64,000 nt of DNA from Deltaproteobacteria bacterium (GTDB taxonomy: Bacteria; Myxococcota; UBA727; VGSZ01). The translations under genes were made by a program, and so were the position numbers. Each line of letters begins with the position of its first letter. Within the stretch, counting starts at the first letter, position 1. A model generated the notes under the pieces. It saw only the letters and a program-made list of their open reading frames with translations. It did no database searches and was not told the DNA's origin. The stretch lies in the NCBI GenBank assembly GCA_016177705.1, contig JACOUT010000003.1, positions 496,001 to 560,000 of the forward strand. The letters are read 5' to 3'. Below are positions 28,040 to 36,410 of this stretch, piece by piece.

Positions 28040-29881
28040 TCAGCATCGGGCCAGCACCTCGAGCGCCAGCTCGACGCGGCCGAAGGGCGGCATGAGGTAG
28101 GCGCCCTGCACGCGGCCCTTGACCGCGGCGAGCGCCTCGGCCGCGATCGCCACCCCCTCGCGCGTCGCATGCGCGCCGTCGCCGGCCCGGCGCAGGCGCT
28201 CGAGCACGGCGTCGGGGATGTGCATGCCCGGCACGTTGGCCTGCAGGAACTCCGCGTTGCGCGCTGAGGCGAGCGGCAGCACGCCGACCAGGATGGGCAG
28301 GCCGAGCGCCTTGGTGGCCGTGAGGAAACGGTCGAGCGTGGCGAGGTCGAACACCGGCTGCGTCAGCACCAGCTCGGCGCCGGCCTCTTTCTTCTCGAAC
28401 AACCGCTTGATCTCGCGCTCGAAGTCGCGCGCCGCTGGCTCGGCGCCGGTGCCGAGCACGAAGGCGGTCTTTTCACCCATCGGCTTGCCCGCGGGATCGA
28501 CGCCGCGGTTGAGGCCGCGCGCCAACCCGAGCAGGCCGATGCTGTCGAGGTCGAAGACGGCGGTGGCGTCCGGATAGTCGCCGACCTTGGGCGGATCGCC
28601 GGTGATGATCAGCAGGTTCTTGAGGCCGTTGACGTGGGCGCCGATCAGATCTGCCTGCAGGCCGAGCAGGTTGCGATCGCGCCCGCACACGTGCAGCAGC
28701 GGCTCGACCTTCGTGCAGCGCTCGAGCACCCGCCGCGCGAACGCCTGGTTCGACATGCGCACGGTGGCACGCGGGCCATCGGGGATGTTGACGACGTCGA
28801 TGCCGGCATCGTCGAGCAGGCGGATCTTGTCGAGCGCCGCCGAGGGATCGAGCCCGGTGGGCGGCGACACCTCGACCGAGACCACGAACTTCCCGTCGGC
28901 GAGCTTCTTGCCAAACGCGCTGCGCTCGGCGAGCGGTGTTGGCGCCTCGCCCTCGACGCGATCGCGAGGCCGCGCATGCAGCGCCTGGCGGCGCCAGCGC
29001 CCGCCGCCCAGCATGCGCGCCGCGGCCACCACGCGCCGGATGTGGTCCGGGCCGGTGCCGCAGCAGCCGCCGACGGCAGCGACGCCCGCCTTGAAGGCGC
29101 GCCGCGCTACCACGCCATAGGTCTCGGGGCTCGAGAGGTAGATGCTGCGCCCGTCGACCACGCGCGGGTAGCCGGCGTTTGGCTGCATCACCACCGGCCG
29201 GCCCTTGCCGACCATCAGCTCCACAACGGACAGCAGGCGCTCGGGCCCGAGCGAGCAGTTGGCGCCGACCACGTCGACGCCGAGGCCGATCATGCGCTCG
29301 ACCACCTCGTCGGGCGCGGCGCCGTCTTGCGTGCGGTTCTGCTCGTCGAAGGTGCACTGCGCGACGATGGGCACGTTGAGGCCGTAGGCGGCCTCCACGG
29401 CGATCTCGAGCTCGCCGAGGTAGCCGAAGGTCTCGAACGACAGGAGATCGCAGCCGTGCTCGACCAGCGCCTGGGCCTGCTCGCGGAAGGCGTCGAACGC
29501 GAGCCGGCGCGTCTTGTTGCGGATCAAGTCCTTGGGCAAGAGACCCGAGGGCCCGACGCTGCCGGCCACCCACGCGCGATCCTTCGCGACCTCGCGCGCG
29601 ATGCGCGCGGCCGCGGCGCAGATGTCGCCGACGCGCTCGGCGAGCCCGTGCGGCGCCAACGCGAACCGGTTGGCGCCGTAGCTGTTGGCCTGCACGACGT
29701 CGCAGCCGACCTCGAGGTAGTCGCGGTGCACCTCGGCGACCACCTGCGGCGCCGACAGGGACAGCTCGTCGAAGCACTTGTTGAGCGCGCCGCCGCGCTC
29801 ATAGAGCTGCGTGCCCATGGCGCCGTCGAACACCAGCGGCCCGGCGGCGAGCGCCTCGAGGAACGGCGGCAGCGAAGCCAT
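28040..29881 (-). CDS. Homocysteine S-methyltransferase / methylenetetrahydrofolate reductase fusion
   Basis: A 613-residue bifunctional protein. Residues about 1-300 are a homocysteine S-methyltransferase domain: FDGAMGTQLYERG at 18-30, ANCSLGP and the zinc-binding GGCCGTGP. Residues about 330-610 are a MetF-like reductase TIM barrel (KFVVSVEVSPPTG, IITGDPPKVGDYPDA, VLTQPVF, GVLPLAS). The same fusion is known as YitJ in Bacillus. It would supply methyl groups from folate for methionine synthesis. No SAM or cobalamin riboswitch is recognisable upstream, where only 52 bp separate it from the next gene. A TACAGG hexamer 7 nt upstream is a near miss of the leaderless motif. Confidence 0.93.
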   Translation of the reverse strand: MASLPPFLEALAAGPLVFDGAMGTQLYERGGALNKCFDELSLSAPQVVAEVHRDYLEVGCDVVQANSYGANRFALAPHGLAERVGDICAAAARIAREVAKDRAWVAGSVGPSGLLPKDLIRNKTRRLAFDAFREQAQALVEHGCDLLSFETFGYLGELEIAVEAAYGLNVPIVAQCTFDEQNRTQDGAAPDEVVERMIGLGVDVVGANCSLGPERLLSVVELMVGKGRPVVMQPNAGYPRVVDGRSIYLSSPETYGVVARRAFKAGVAAVGGCCGTGPDHIRRVVAAARMLGGGRWRRQALHARPRDRVEGEAPTPLAERSAFGKKLADGKFVVSVEVSPPTGLDPSAALDKIRLLDDAGIDVVNIPDGPRATVRMSNQAFARRVLERCTKVEPLLHVCGRDRNLLGLQADLIGAHVNGLKNLLIITGDPPKVGDYPDATAVFDLDSIGLLGLARGLNRGVDPAGKPMGEKTAFVLGTGAEPAARDFEREIKRLFEKKEAGAELVLTQPVFDLATLDRFLTATKALGLPILVGVLPLASARNAEFLQANVPGMHIPDAVLERLRRAGDGAHATREGVAIAAEALAAVKGRVQGAYLMPPFGRVELALEVLARC

Positions 29882-29933
29882 CGCGGCACCTGTAGCACCT
29901 CGACGCCCCGCTGGCAGGTTCTCGGCCGCGCGC

Positions 29934-31430
29934 TCAGGAGCCCGGCGCCGGCGCCGGCAAAGGCAGGGTGGCGCGCGCCGTCTGTTGGCGCGTCTCCGGG
30001 TCGAAGAACACCAGCGCGCGCCCCTCGCCGTCGTCCATCACCAGGCGGTGGTGATCGGGCAGCACGTTGATGGTGACGGGCGACAGGCCGGGCCCGACCT
30101 GCTCGACCAGGCCCTCTACCAGATCGACGCGGAACAAGCCGTCATCGGCGATCCACAGCTCGCCGGCGTCGTCGAGGCTGACCAGCTCGGTCAGGTTGAC
30201 GTCGGGGCCGCGCAGCGAGCTGGCGGTGCCTTGATCGAGGTCGGCCAGCACCAGGCGGCCGCTGCCCCACGCGTCGGCCACCACCACCAGGTTGCCGGTG
30301 CGGGTGACGAAGTACTCCGGGGCCTCGATGGTCGGCAGGTCGATGGTGGCGACCGTCAGATCTTCGACGTCGATGAGCGCGAGCTGCGGCGTGGTCTCTG
30401 GCGGCGGGCACTCCTCCGGGTCGACGCCCTCGTCACAGGGCACCGCCTCCGTGTGGTAGCGGTAGCTCACCACCGTGCTGCCGTCCGGCGTGAAGCCGAC
30501 CGGGCCGTGGGCGTCATCGACAGTGCGCACGGCGCCGTCGGCGGGCGAGACCAGCGCCACCACGTGCTGGCCGCCGACAATGACCGGCACCGCCACCACG
30601 CCGTCGTCGGGCGCGATGCCGAGCCAGGTGAAGGAGAACAGCCAGTCGGGCGAGGCGCCCGGCAGCTCGACGTCGATGGTGCGGCCGCACCAGGTGCCGG
30701 CGTCGACGGCGAAGCCGCAGCGCTGCACCTCCTCCATGGGGAACGACAGCACGCGCGCGCGCGTCTCGTCGGTCTCGGTCTCCTGGTCGTCGGCGTAGAA
30801 GATGACGGCGAACAGCGTGTCGCTGCCGCGCAGCCACATGGCCTCGAGCCAGAAACCGTCGTGCGGGATGATCTCGGTGGTGCGCGTCGCCAGGTCGATG
30901 AGGTGGATGGGGCAGGGGCTTTGGTTGTTGTCGCACACCGCCAGGTACTGCTTGGAGGGCGACAGGCGCGTGCCGTGGTAGCGGGCGCCGTCGAGCGCCG
31001 GCAGCGTCTCCAAGGTCTGCAGCGTGCGCGCGTCGAGGAAGCCGAGGTTGTCGGCGCCCTCGAGCTCGCCGAGCACCACCACCTCATCGCCGGGGAAAAT
31101 GATGCGCAGGTCGCTCAGGTGAGTGAGATCGGATTGGCCGGATGGAGCCTCGGCCTCCGGCGGCACCGCGAACAAGGTCTTGCGCTCGTCGATGACGGTG
31201 TCGTCCTCGTCGCGCGTGCGCACCGCCTGCACCACGAAGCTGACCTCGGTGGCGGGATCGACGCCGATGCTGCCGAGGCCGACCTCGCGCCCGTCGCCGG
31301 TGTCATGGAAGTCGTTCGGTTCGAGGTAGGTGTCCTCGCCGGCGCTACGCTCGCCGAAGGTGGCGCCGGTGCAGGCGGTGAATCCGAAGGCGGCGGCGGT
31401 CGTCCACAAGATGCGCGTTCGCGTGGCCAT
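29934..31430 (-). CDS. Beta-propeller lipoprotein
   Basis: A 498-residue exported protein. The signal peptide ends with lipobox FTAC at Cys20. The rest is an all-beta repeat protein with about seven blades of the type HLIDLATRTTEII, LALIDVEDLTVATIDL and RLVLADLDQGTASSL, as in WD40/TolB-like propellers. A few Cys (DNNQSPCP, CDEGVDPEECPP) could form disulfides. GGGAGGA precedes the ATG at 31430. It probably binds a partner at the outer membrane or in the periplasm; no catalytic motif was seen. Confidence 0.72.
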   Translation of the reverse strand: MATRTRILWTTAAAFGFTACTGATFGERSAGEDTYLEPNDFHDTGDGREVGLGSIGVDPATEVSFVVQAVRTRDEDDTVIDERKTLFAVPPEAEAPSGQSDLTHLSDLRIIFPGDEVVVLGELEGADNLGFLDARTLQTLETLPALDGARYHGTRLSPSKQYLAVCDNNQSPCPIHLIDLATRTTEIIPHDGFWLEAMWLRGSDTLFAVIFYADDQETETDETRARVLSFPMEEVQRCGFAVDAGTWCGRTIDVELPGASPDWLFSFTWLGIAPDDGVVAVPVIVGGQHVVALVSPADGAVRTVDDAHGPVGFTPDGSTVVSYRYHTEAVPCDEGVDPEECPPPETTPQLALIDVEDLTVATIDLPTIEAPEYFVTRTGNLVVVADAWGSGRLVLADLDQGTASSLRGPDVNLTELVSLDDAGELWIADDGLFRVDLVEGLVEQVGPGLSPVTINVLPDHHRLVMDDGEGRALVFFDPETRQQTARATLPLPAPAPGS

Positions 31431-31545
31431 GAGTCCTCCCGAGCGTCGCGCCAGGCGCGGCGCGGTCGGCTTGCTGACGCATCAAGCGCGCCAGCGGCGC
31501 TCGCGCGTCCGCACGGCGCCGGCGCGTCGACGACGAAGCACGATC

Positions 31546-31561
31546 GCGACAGCGCTGTCGC
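31546..31561. repeat. 16-bp perfect palindrome upstream of the VWA gene
   Basis: GCGACAGCGCTGTCGC is a perfect inverted repeat 59 bp before the ATG at 31620, in the divergent region shared with the propeller lipoprotein gene. CACCTGACAGCGCC and GGCTGACACC follow as partial direct repeats. It may be an operator, or chance in GC-rich DNA. Confidence 0.35.
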
Positions 31562-31605
31562 GTCGACACCTGACAGCGCCGGCTGACACCTCGACGGCGC
31601 CGCGC

Positions 31606-31611
31606 TACCGT
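31606..31611 (+). promoter_or_regulatory. -10-like TACCGT, 8 nt before the VWA gene
   Basis: A TANNNT hexamer leaves an 8-nt gap (CGGCGCCG) to the ATG at 31620. No ribosome binding site is present, which fits leaderless expression. Confidence 0.4.
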
Positions 31612-31619
31612 CGGCGCCG

Positions 31620-33068
31620 ATGGCGCAGGTGGCGACGGTCTTCGAGGTCGACCAGCAAGTGGTGCAGCGCGAGCTGGCCACCCTCGTCTTCTCGCGCGTC
31701 CTGTCCGACAACCCGATGACCATGGTGCGCGCCGCGCACTGGCACAACCTGCTCGACGGCCTCGGCCTCGGCTTGCCCTACTTCCTGGTGCACGACCTCG
31801 GGCTGTTGCTGACGCAGCCGATCGGCACCTCGATCAAGGTGGCAGCACGCGAGCGCTCGCTGCGCATCGCCGCCGACCGCGGGCACGTCAAGCTCGACGC
31901 GGCGCAACAACGGCGCATGCAGGGCTACTCCGACCTACTGGTCGACCTGGCGCGCTCCGAGCTGTGCCAGAAGGCGTCGTCGAGCAACCTGCAAGACGAG
32001 CTGTTGGCGGCGGTCATCGCCAAGGTGATCGAGCCGGTGCAGCAGTCGGTGGTGAAGAAGGGTCACAACCGCAAGCTGCCGCTGACGCTGCCGACCTACC
32101 AGGACCTCGAGCCCGCGCACCACCTAAACAGCGCCGTGGTGGAAGAAGTGAACGGCGTGCTCGCCACCTTGGTCGAGGCGCGCACGCGCGTGCGCGTCTC
32201 GCTCGAGCAGGTCGACCTCGACACCTTGAAGCTGCTCGAGATGTTCAAGGGCGAGGGCGGCCTCGGCAGCGACGGCGCCGACCTGCTCGACCTGTACCGC
32301 GCGCTCGCCACCCCCGCGGCGCACGACATCGCCAACTTCTCGCTCGATCTGATCCCGAGCGTGCTCGAAACCAAGAAATCGAGCGGCGTGCAAACCTTCT
32401 CCGTCGACGGCTACGCCAGCATCGAGACCCAGGGCAACCTCGACAGCCTGCTGCCCTCGGAGCTGGCGTTCGACGACGACCTGTTCGATCGCCGCTTCGC
32501 CAACAACGAGCTGTTCTATTACGGCCGCGAGAAGCAGGACACGCAGAAGGAGCGGCTGCACTACATCTTGGTCGACGCCAGCGCCTCGATGCGCGGCCTG
32601 CGCACCGTGTTCGCGCGCGGCCTGGCGCTTGCGCTCGCCAAGAAGATGACCCTGCGCGGCGAGGAGGTCTGGCTGCGCTTCTTCGACTCGCGGCTCTACG
32701 AGCGTCAGGAGCTATCGTCGTCGAAGCTGCGCGTGCCGTACCTCTTGTGCTTCAGGAGCGAGCGCGGGCGCAACACCACGCGCGTCTTCTCCGAGCTCGA
32801 GCGCGAGCTGTCACGCTTGATGCGCGAGAACCCGAAAGAGGTGGTGGTCACCTTCATCACGCACGGACGCTGCCAGATCGACTCGCGCCTGCTCGAGAGC
32901 CTCAAGTCGAAGTCGTCGCTGTGCGGCGTGTTCGTCACCACCGGCACCGAGGTGCAGCTCGACTACCTCGACAAGCTGAACCAGCACTACGTGATCGCGC
33001 CCGACATCCTGGCGGACAAATCCTCGCGCAAGAGCGAGGCGCTCAAGATCCTGGAAGGGCAGGCCTGA
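31620..33068 (+). CDS. VWA domain protein, ViaA/CoxE-like
   Basis: A 482-residue soluble protein. The N-terminal 290 residues are helical with no recognised domain. The C-terminal half is a von Willebrand A domain with a complete metal-site motif DASAS at 319-323, preceded by LHYILV and followed by strands VWLRFFDSRLY and VVVTFITHG. ViaA/CoxE-type VWA proteins usually cooperate with MoxR ATPases, but none is encoded here. It precedes a TerB protein and an M48-TerB protein on the same strand, suggesting a shared process. Confidence 0.82.
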   Translation: MAQVATVFEVDQQVVQRELATLVFSRVLSDNPMTMVRAAHWHNLLDGLGLGLPYFLVHDLGLLLTQPIGTSIKVAARERSLRIAADRGHVKLDAAQQRRMQGYSDLLVDLARSELCQKASSSNLQDELLAAVIAKVIEPVQQSVVKKGHNRKLPLTLPTYQDLEPAHHLNSAVVEEVNGVLATLVEARTRVRVSLEQVDLDTLKLLEMFKGEGGLGSDGADLLDLYRALATPAAHDIANFSLDLIPSVLETKKSSGVQTFSVDGYASIETQGNLDSLLPSELAFDDDLFDRRFANNELFYYGREKQDTQKERLHYILVDASASMRGLRTVFARGLALALAKKMTLRGEEVWLRFFDSRLYERQELSSSKLRVPYLLCFRSERGRNTTRVFSELERELSRLMRENPKEVVVTFITHGRCQIDSRLLESLKSKSSLCGVFVTTGTEVQLDYLDKLNQHYVIAPDILADKSSRKSEALKILEGQA

Positions 33069-33238
33069 GCCCTGCCGCACGGCATTCGACCGCGCGTGCG
33101 CCCCACCTTCTTCACGCGTTGCGTCGCGGGCCGCCGTTGCCTCGCGGCCGGCGCTCGCCGTAGCGTCGCGCGGCCGCGGCGCCGCCGTCGGCAAGGTCAC
33201 GAACGCGCGCGCAGCGCGCCCTCACGCGGAGCAAGCAC

Positions 33239-33673
33239 ATGGGTCTCCTCTCTCGTCTCATGGGTGGCACCACCGCCAAGCAGGCCACCGACGACGTGTT
33301 GTTGTTGCACGGCATGCTGTTGATGGCCGGCGCCGACGGCACCATCGAGCAAAGCGAGCTGTCGACGGTGCAGGGCTTCTACGACACGCTGCCCGAGTTC
33401 AAGGGCAAGGACTTCAACGAGCTGCTGTCCCAGGCCAACCGCGTGGTCGCCAAGCACGGCGGCCTCAAGGGCTCCATCGCCGCGCTCGGCGAGATCAAGA
33501 GCCCCGCCATCAAGAAGAAGTGCTTCGTGCTCGCCGCCGACATCGCCATGGCCTCGGGCGACATCGACGAGGCCGAGGACAAGCTGCTCGAAGCGATGCA
33601 GCGCCTGCTCGGCATCGACGACGCCTTTGCCGGCAAGGTCATCGAGGTCTTGCAGACCAAGTACGCGACCTGA
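33239..33673 (+). CDS. TerB-family protein
   Basis: A 144-residue protein of the TerB (tellurite-resistance B-like) fold, a helical metal-binding domain. It has LLLHGMLLMAGADGTIEQSELSTVQGFYD, then a second Asp/Glu pair in IAMASGDIDEAEDKLLEAMQRLLG. These two acidic loops match the metal-binding positions of TerB. The ATG at 33239 has a weak CGGAG upstream. It is 2 bp before the M48 gene, whose C-terminus carries the same kind of domain. Confidence 0.82.
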   Translation: MGLLSRLMGGTTAKQATDDVLLLHGMLLMAGADGTIEQSELSTVQGFYDTLPEFKGKDFNELLSQANRVVAKHGGLKGSIAALGEIKSPAIKKKCFVLAADIAMASGDIDEAEDKLLEAMQRLLGIDDAFAGKVIEVLQTKYAT

Positions 33674-33675
33674 TC

Positions 33676-34923
33676 ATGCAGCTCGACTTGATCCAGGCGC
33701 GCCGCGATCGATCGCTGCGCGCCAAGCTGGTCGACGACGACGGCGTCAAGCGCGCGCAGCAGAAGATCGAGGAAGAGACCAGCGGCTACGGCTTCTTCGG
33801 CCGGCGCCGGCTGCTCACCGGCGCGCTGCGGCTGACGCGCGCCATGTCGCCCGACGTGGCCAGCGCGCTCGACACCTGTCGCGAGCAGCTCTCGTTCACC
33901 GAGCCGCTCGAGGTCTACGTGCGGCCGGACGCCGAGCTGGGCGCGTTCCTGCTGCGCGGGCCCTGGGGGCCGCTCGCGCTCTGCCTGACGTCGTCGTTGG
34001 TGGAGGGCTTCTCGCCGGCCGAGCTGCGCTTCGTGCTCGGCCACGAGCTGGCGCACGCCAAGCTCGATCACCTGGGCCTGCCGATGCCGCTCACCGCCAC
34101 CATCGAGGACCTGGCGGGGCCGCTGGTGTCACGCGCCACCGCCATCGAGCTGTACCTGTGGTGTCGCTCGGCCGAGATCTCGGCCGACCGCGCCGGGCTG
34201 GTGTGCGCGCGCGACGTGGCGGCGGCCGCCAGCGCCTTCTTGAAGCTGTCGAGCGGCTTGGTGCGCGCCAGCGTCACCGAGGACCTGACGAGCTACACCG
34301 CGCAGATCGACACGCTCGCCTCGACACCGGTGGCGCGCCAGAAGCCGCGCGCCGACGACGACACGCTCGAGTGCTTCAACACGCACCCCTATGCGCCGCT
34401 GCGAATGCGGGCGCTGGTGGCCTACGCGAAGAGCGACGCCTACGACCGCGCGCAGGGCAGGAGCGGGCTCGGCATGCCGCTCAAGCTCGAGGCCGCCGAG
34501 GCGATCGTCGAGCGTGACCTCGAGCTGATGGAGCCGAGCTACCTCGAGGAGAAGACGCCGGCCGCCGAGCAGTTGCGGCGCGTGCTGTTCCTCGCCGGCA
34601 TGGTGGTGGCGCACGCCGACGGCAAGGTGCACGAAAAGGAGACGCGCGCGCTCACCGCGCTGCTCGGCACCGACGCGCTCTGGCAGCCGCCCGAGCTGCC
34701 GGCCATCAAGGGCGAGCTCGACACCAAGCTCATCGAGGCCAAGCAGAGCTGCTCGCTGCTCGCGCGCACGCAGCTCGTGCAGCACCTGACCATCGTGGCG
34801 GCGGCCGACGGCGTGGTCGAGCCGGTCGAGCTGGAGGCCATGTACGCGGTCGCCGGCAAGCTCGCAGTGCCGCTGACCGTGGTCGACGAGACGCTGCGGG
34901 CGAGCGCGCGGCCGATGGATTGA
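33676..34923 (+). CDS. M48-type zinc metalloprotease fused to TerB domain
   Basis: A 415-residue protein. HELAH (His123, Glu124, His127) is the zinc motif and EISAD (Glu167) supplies the third ligand and conserved Asp, as in M48 peptidases. Unlike HtpX or BepA there is no signal peptide or obvious membrane segment, so it should be cytoplasmic. Residues about 290-415 form a TerB-like domain (VVAHADGKVHEKETRALTALLG; AAADGVVEPVELEAMYAVAGKL). The ATG at 33676 is 2 bp after the TerB gene's stop. The pairing with a separate TerB and a VWA protein is notable; the target is unknown. Confidence 0.85.
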   Translation: MQLDLIQARRDRSLRAKLVDDDGVKRAQQKIEEETSGYGFFGRRRLLTGALRLTRAMSPDVASALDTCREQLSFTEPLEVYVRPDAELGAFLLRGPWGPLALCLTSSLVEGFSPAELRFVLGHELAHAKLDHLGLPMPLTATIEDLAGPLVSRATAIELYLWCRSAEISADRAGLVCARDVAAAASAFLKLSSGLVRASVTEDLTSYTAQIDTLASTPVARQKPRADDDTLECFNTHPYAPLRMRALVAYAKSDAYDRAQGRSGLGMPLKLEAAEAIVERDLELMEPSYLEEKTPAAEQLRRVLFLAGMVVAHADGKVHEKETRALTALLGTDALWQPPELPAIKGELDTKLIEAKQSCSLLARTQLVQHLTIVAAADGVVEPVELEAMYAVAGKLAVPLTVVDETLRASARPMD

Positions 34924-34924
34924 G

Positions 34925-36271
34925 CTACTGCTCGTCCAACACGCGGGCGCGCAGGGCTCCCTTGGCCAGGCGCACGCGGATCTCGGTGGCCGGCGGCGCG
35001 TCGGCGGCGGCGTGCAGCACGCGCCCGTCGTCGACGCGGCTGGCGATGGCGTAGCCGCGGCCGAGCACGGTGAGCGGCGACAGCGCATCGAGGCGCGCGG
35101 CCAAGAGCGCGAGCCGCTGTCCACTCGCGCGCTGGCGCGTCTCGGTAGCGGCGCGCAGGCGTAGCTCGAGCCGGGTGAGACGGATGCGCAGCTCGCGCAG
35201 CACGCGCTCGGGGGAGAGCCGCCGCAGCCGCGCCTCCACCGAGCGCAGCCGCTCGGCCTGCTGCCGTCGTCCGCGCGCCAGCGCCTGCTCGAGGCGCCGC
35301 GCCAGCGCCTGGCAGCGCACGCGCCGCTCGGTGACGGCGTGTTGCACCTCGCTGTGCAGGCGTCGCGCGCGCTCATCGAGCGTGTGCCGCAGATCGGCGA
35401 GGCGCGGCACCGCTAGCTCGGCGGCGTGGGTGGGCGTGGCCGCGCGCAGGTCCGCCACCAGGTCCGCGATGGTGACGTCGCTCTCGTGGCCGACCCCCGC
35501 GATCACGGGCGCCGCGCATGAGACCACCGCGCGCGCCACCAGCTCGGTGTCGAAGGCGATCAGATCCTCGCGGGCGCCGCCGCCGCGCACCAACAGGATG
35601 ACGTCGACGAGCCCGGCGCCGTCGAGGCGCGACAGCGCCGCTGCGATCTCGGCGGGCGCCGATTCACCCTGCACCAGCGTGGGCGCCACCACCACGTGCA
35701 TGGGCGGGCAGCGCTCGAACAGCCGTGCCAGCACGTCGTGCAGCGCCGCGCCATGCTTGGAGGTGACCACGCCGACGGCGCGCGGCAGAAACGGCGGCGC
35801 GCGTTTGCGCTCGAGCGCGAACAACCCCTCCTTGGCGAGCTTGTCCTTGAGCTGCCGGAAGGCTAGCTCGTGCGCGCCTTGGCCGACCGGCTCCACCTCG
35901 CGCACGGTGAGCTGCACGTTGGCGTAGTCGCTCAGGCCGAGCTTGCCGTCGAGCACCACCGCCAGGCCGTCTTCCAGCGTGAACTTGAGGCGCTTGACGT
36001 CGCGCGCCCACAGCGCGCACGGCAGCGCCGCCTTGCGATCCTCGAGATCGAGCAGCTTGAAGAACAGATGGCCGTTTCGGTGGGGACGAAGCTCGGCCAC
36101 CTCGCCCTTCACCAAACACAGGCCGATGTGCTCGACGTTGGCGCGGGCGCGCGCCAACAGCTCGCGAGGGCTGAGCACGCCCGGCTGCCGGCGCTCGCCT
36201 GTGTCCGCGCGCGCAGCGGTGCCGTCGCCGTCGCCGGAGACGAGATCAATGGTGCGCTGCTTGGTCGCCAC
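34925..36271 (-). CDS. xseA: Exodeoxyribonuclease VII large subunit
   Basis: A 448-residue XseA. The N-terminal OB-fold (CLVKGEVAELRPHRNGHLFFKLLD) is followed by the catalytic domain with RAVGVVTSKHGAALHDVLARL, ILLVRGGGAREDL and GVGHESDVTIADLVADLRAATPTHAAE. A long coiled C-terminal region ends LTVLGRGYAIAS. The GTG at 36271 has GGGAGG about 9 nt upstream; the longer frame to 36820 is Gly-rich shadow sequence. The small subunit gene xseB, often adjacent, was not found here. It ends 2 bp from the convergent M48 gene. Confidence 0.94.
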   Translation of the reverse strand: MATKQRTIDLVSGDGDGTAARADTGERRQPGVLSPRELLARARANVEHIGLCLVKGEVAELRPHRNGHLFFKLLDLEDRKAALPCALWARDVKRLKFTLEDGLAVVLDGKLGLSDYANVQLTVREVEPVGQGAHELAFRQLKDKLAKEGLFALERKRAPPFLPRAVGVVTSKHGAALHDVLARLFERCPPMHVVVAPTLVQGESAPAEIAAALSRLDGAGLVDVILLVRGGGAREDLIAFDTELVARAVVSCAAPVIAGVGHESDVTIADLVADLRAATPTHAAELAVPRLADLRHTLDERARRLHSEVQHAVTERRVRCQALARRLEQALARGRRQQAERLRSVEARLRRLSPERVLRELRIRLTRLELRLRAATETRQRASGQRLALLAARLDALSPLTVLGRGYAIASRVDDGRVLHAAADAPPATEIRVRLAKGALRARVLDEQ

Positions 36272-36410
36272 GGCAGGCCGCCTCCCGAGGCTGCGGTAGC
36301 ACCGCGCGTGCCGGCGTCCCACCCCTTGGGCCCCGCGCGGTCGGCGAGGTAGAACGGCGCGTGGCCCGCTCCTGGGCCGAGGCCGCACGCCGGTTCGAGA
36401 GGGAGAGCGC

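Noticed and set aside
28022..29933. SAM or cobalamin riboswitch for the methionine gene
   Set aside because: Upstream gap of 52 bp holds no recognisable riboswitch core.
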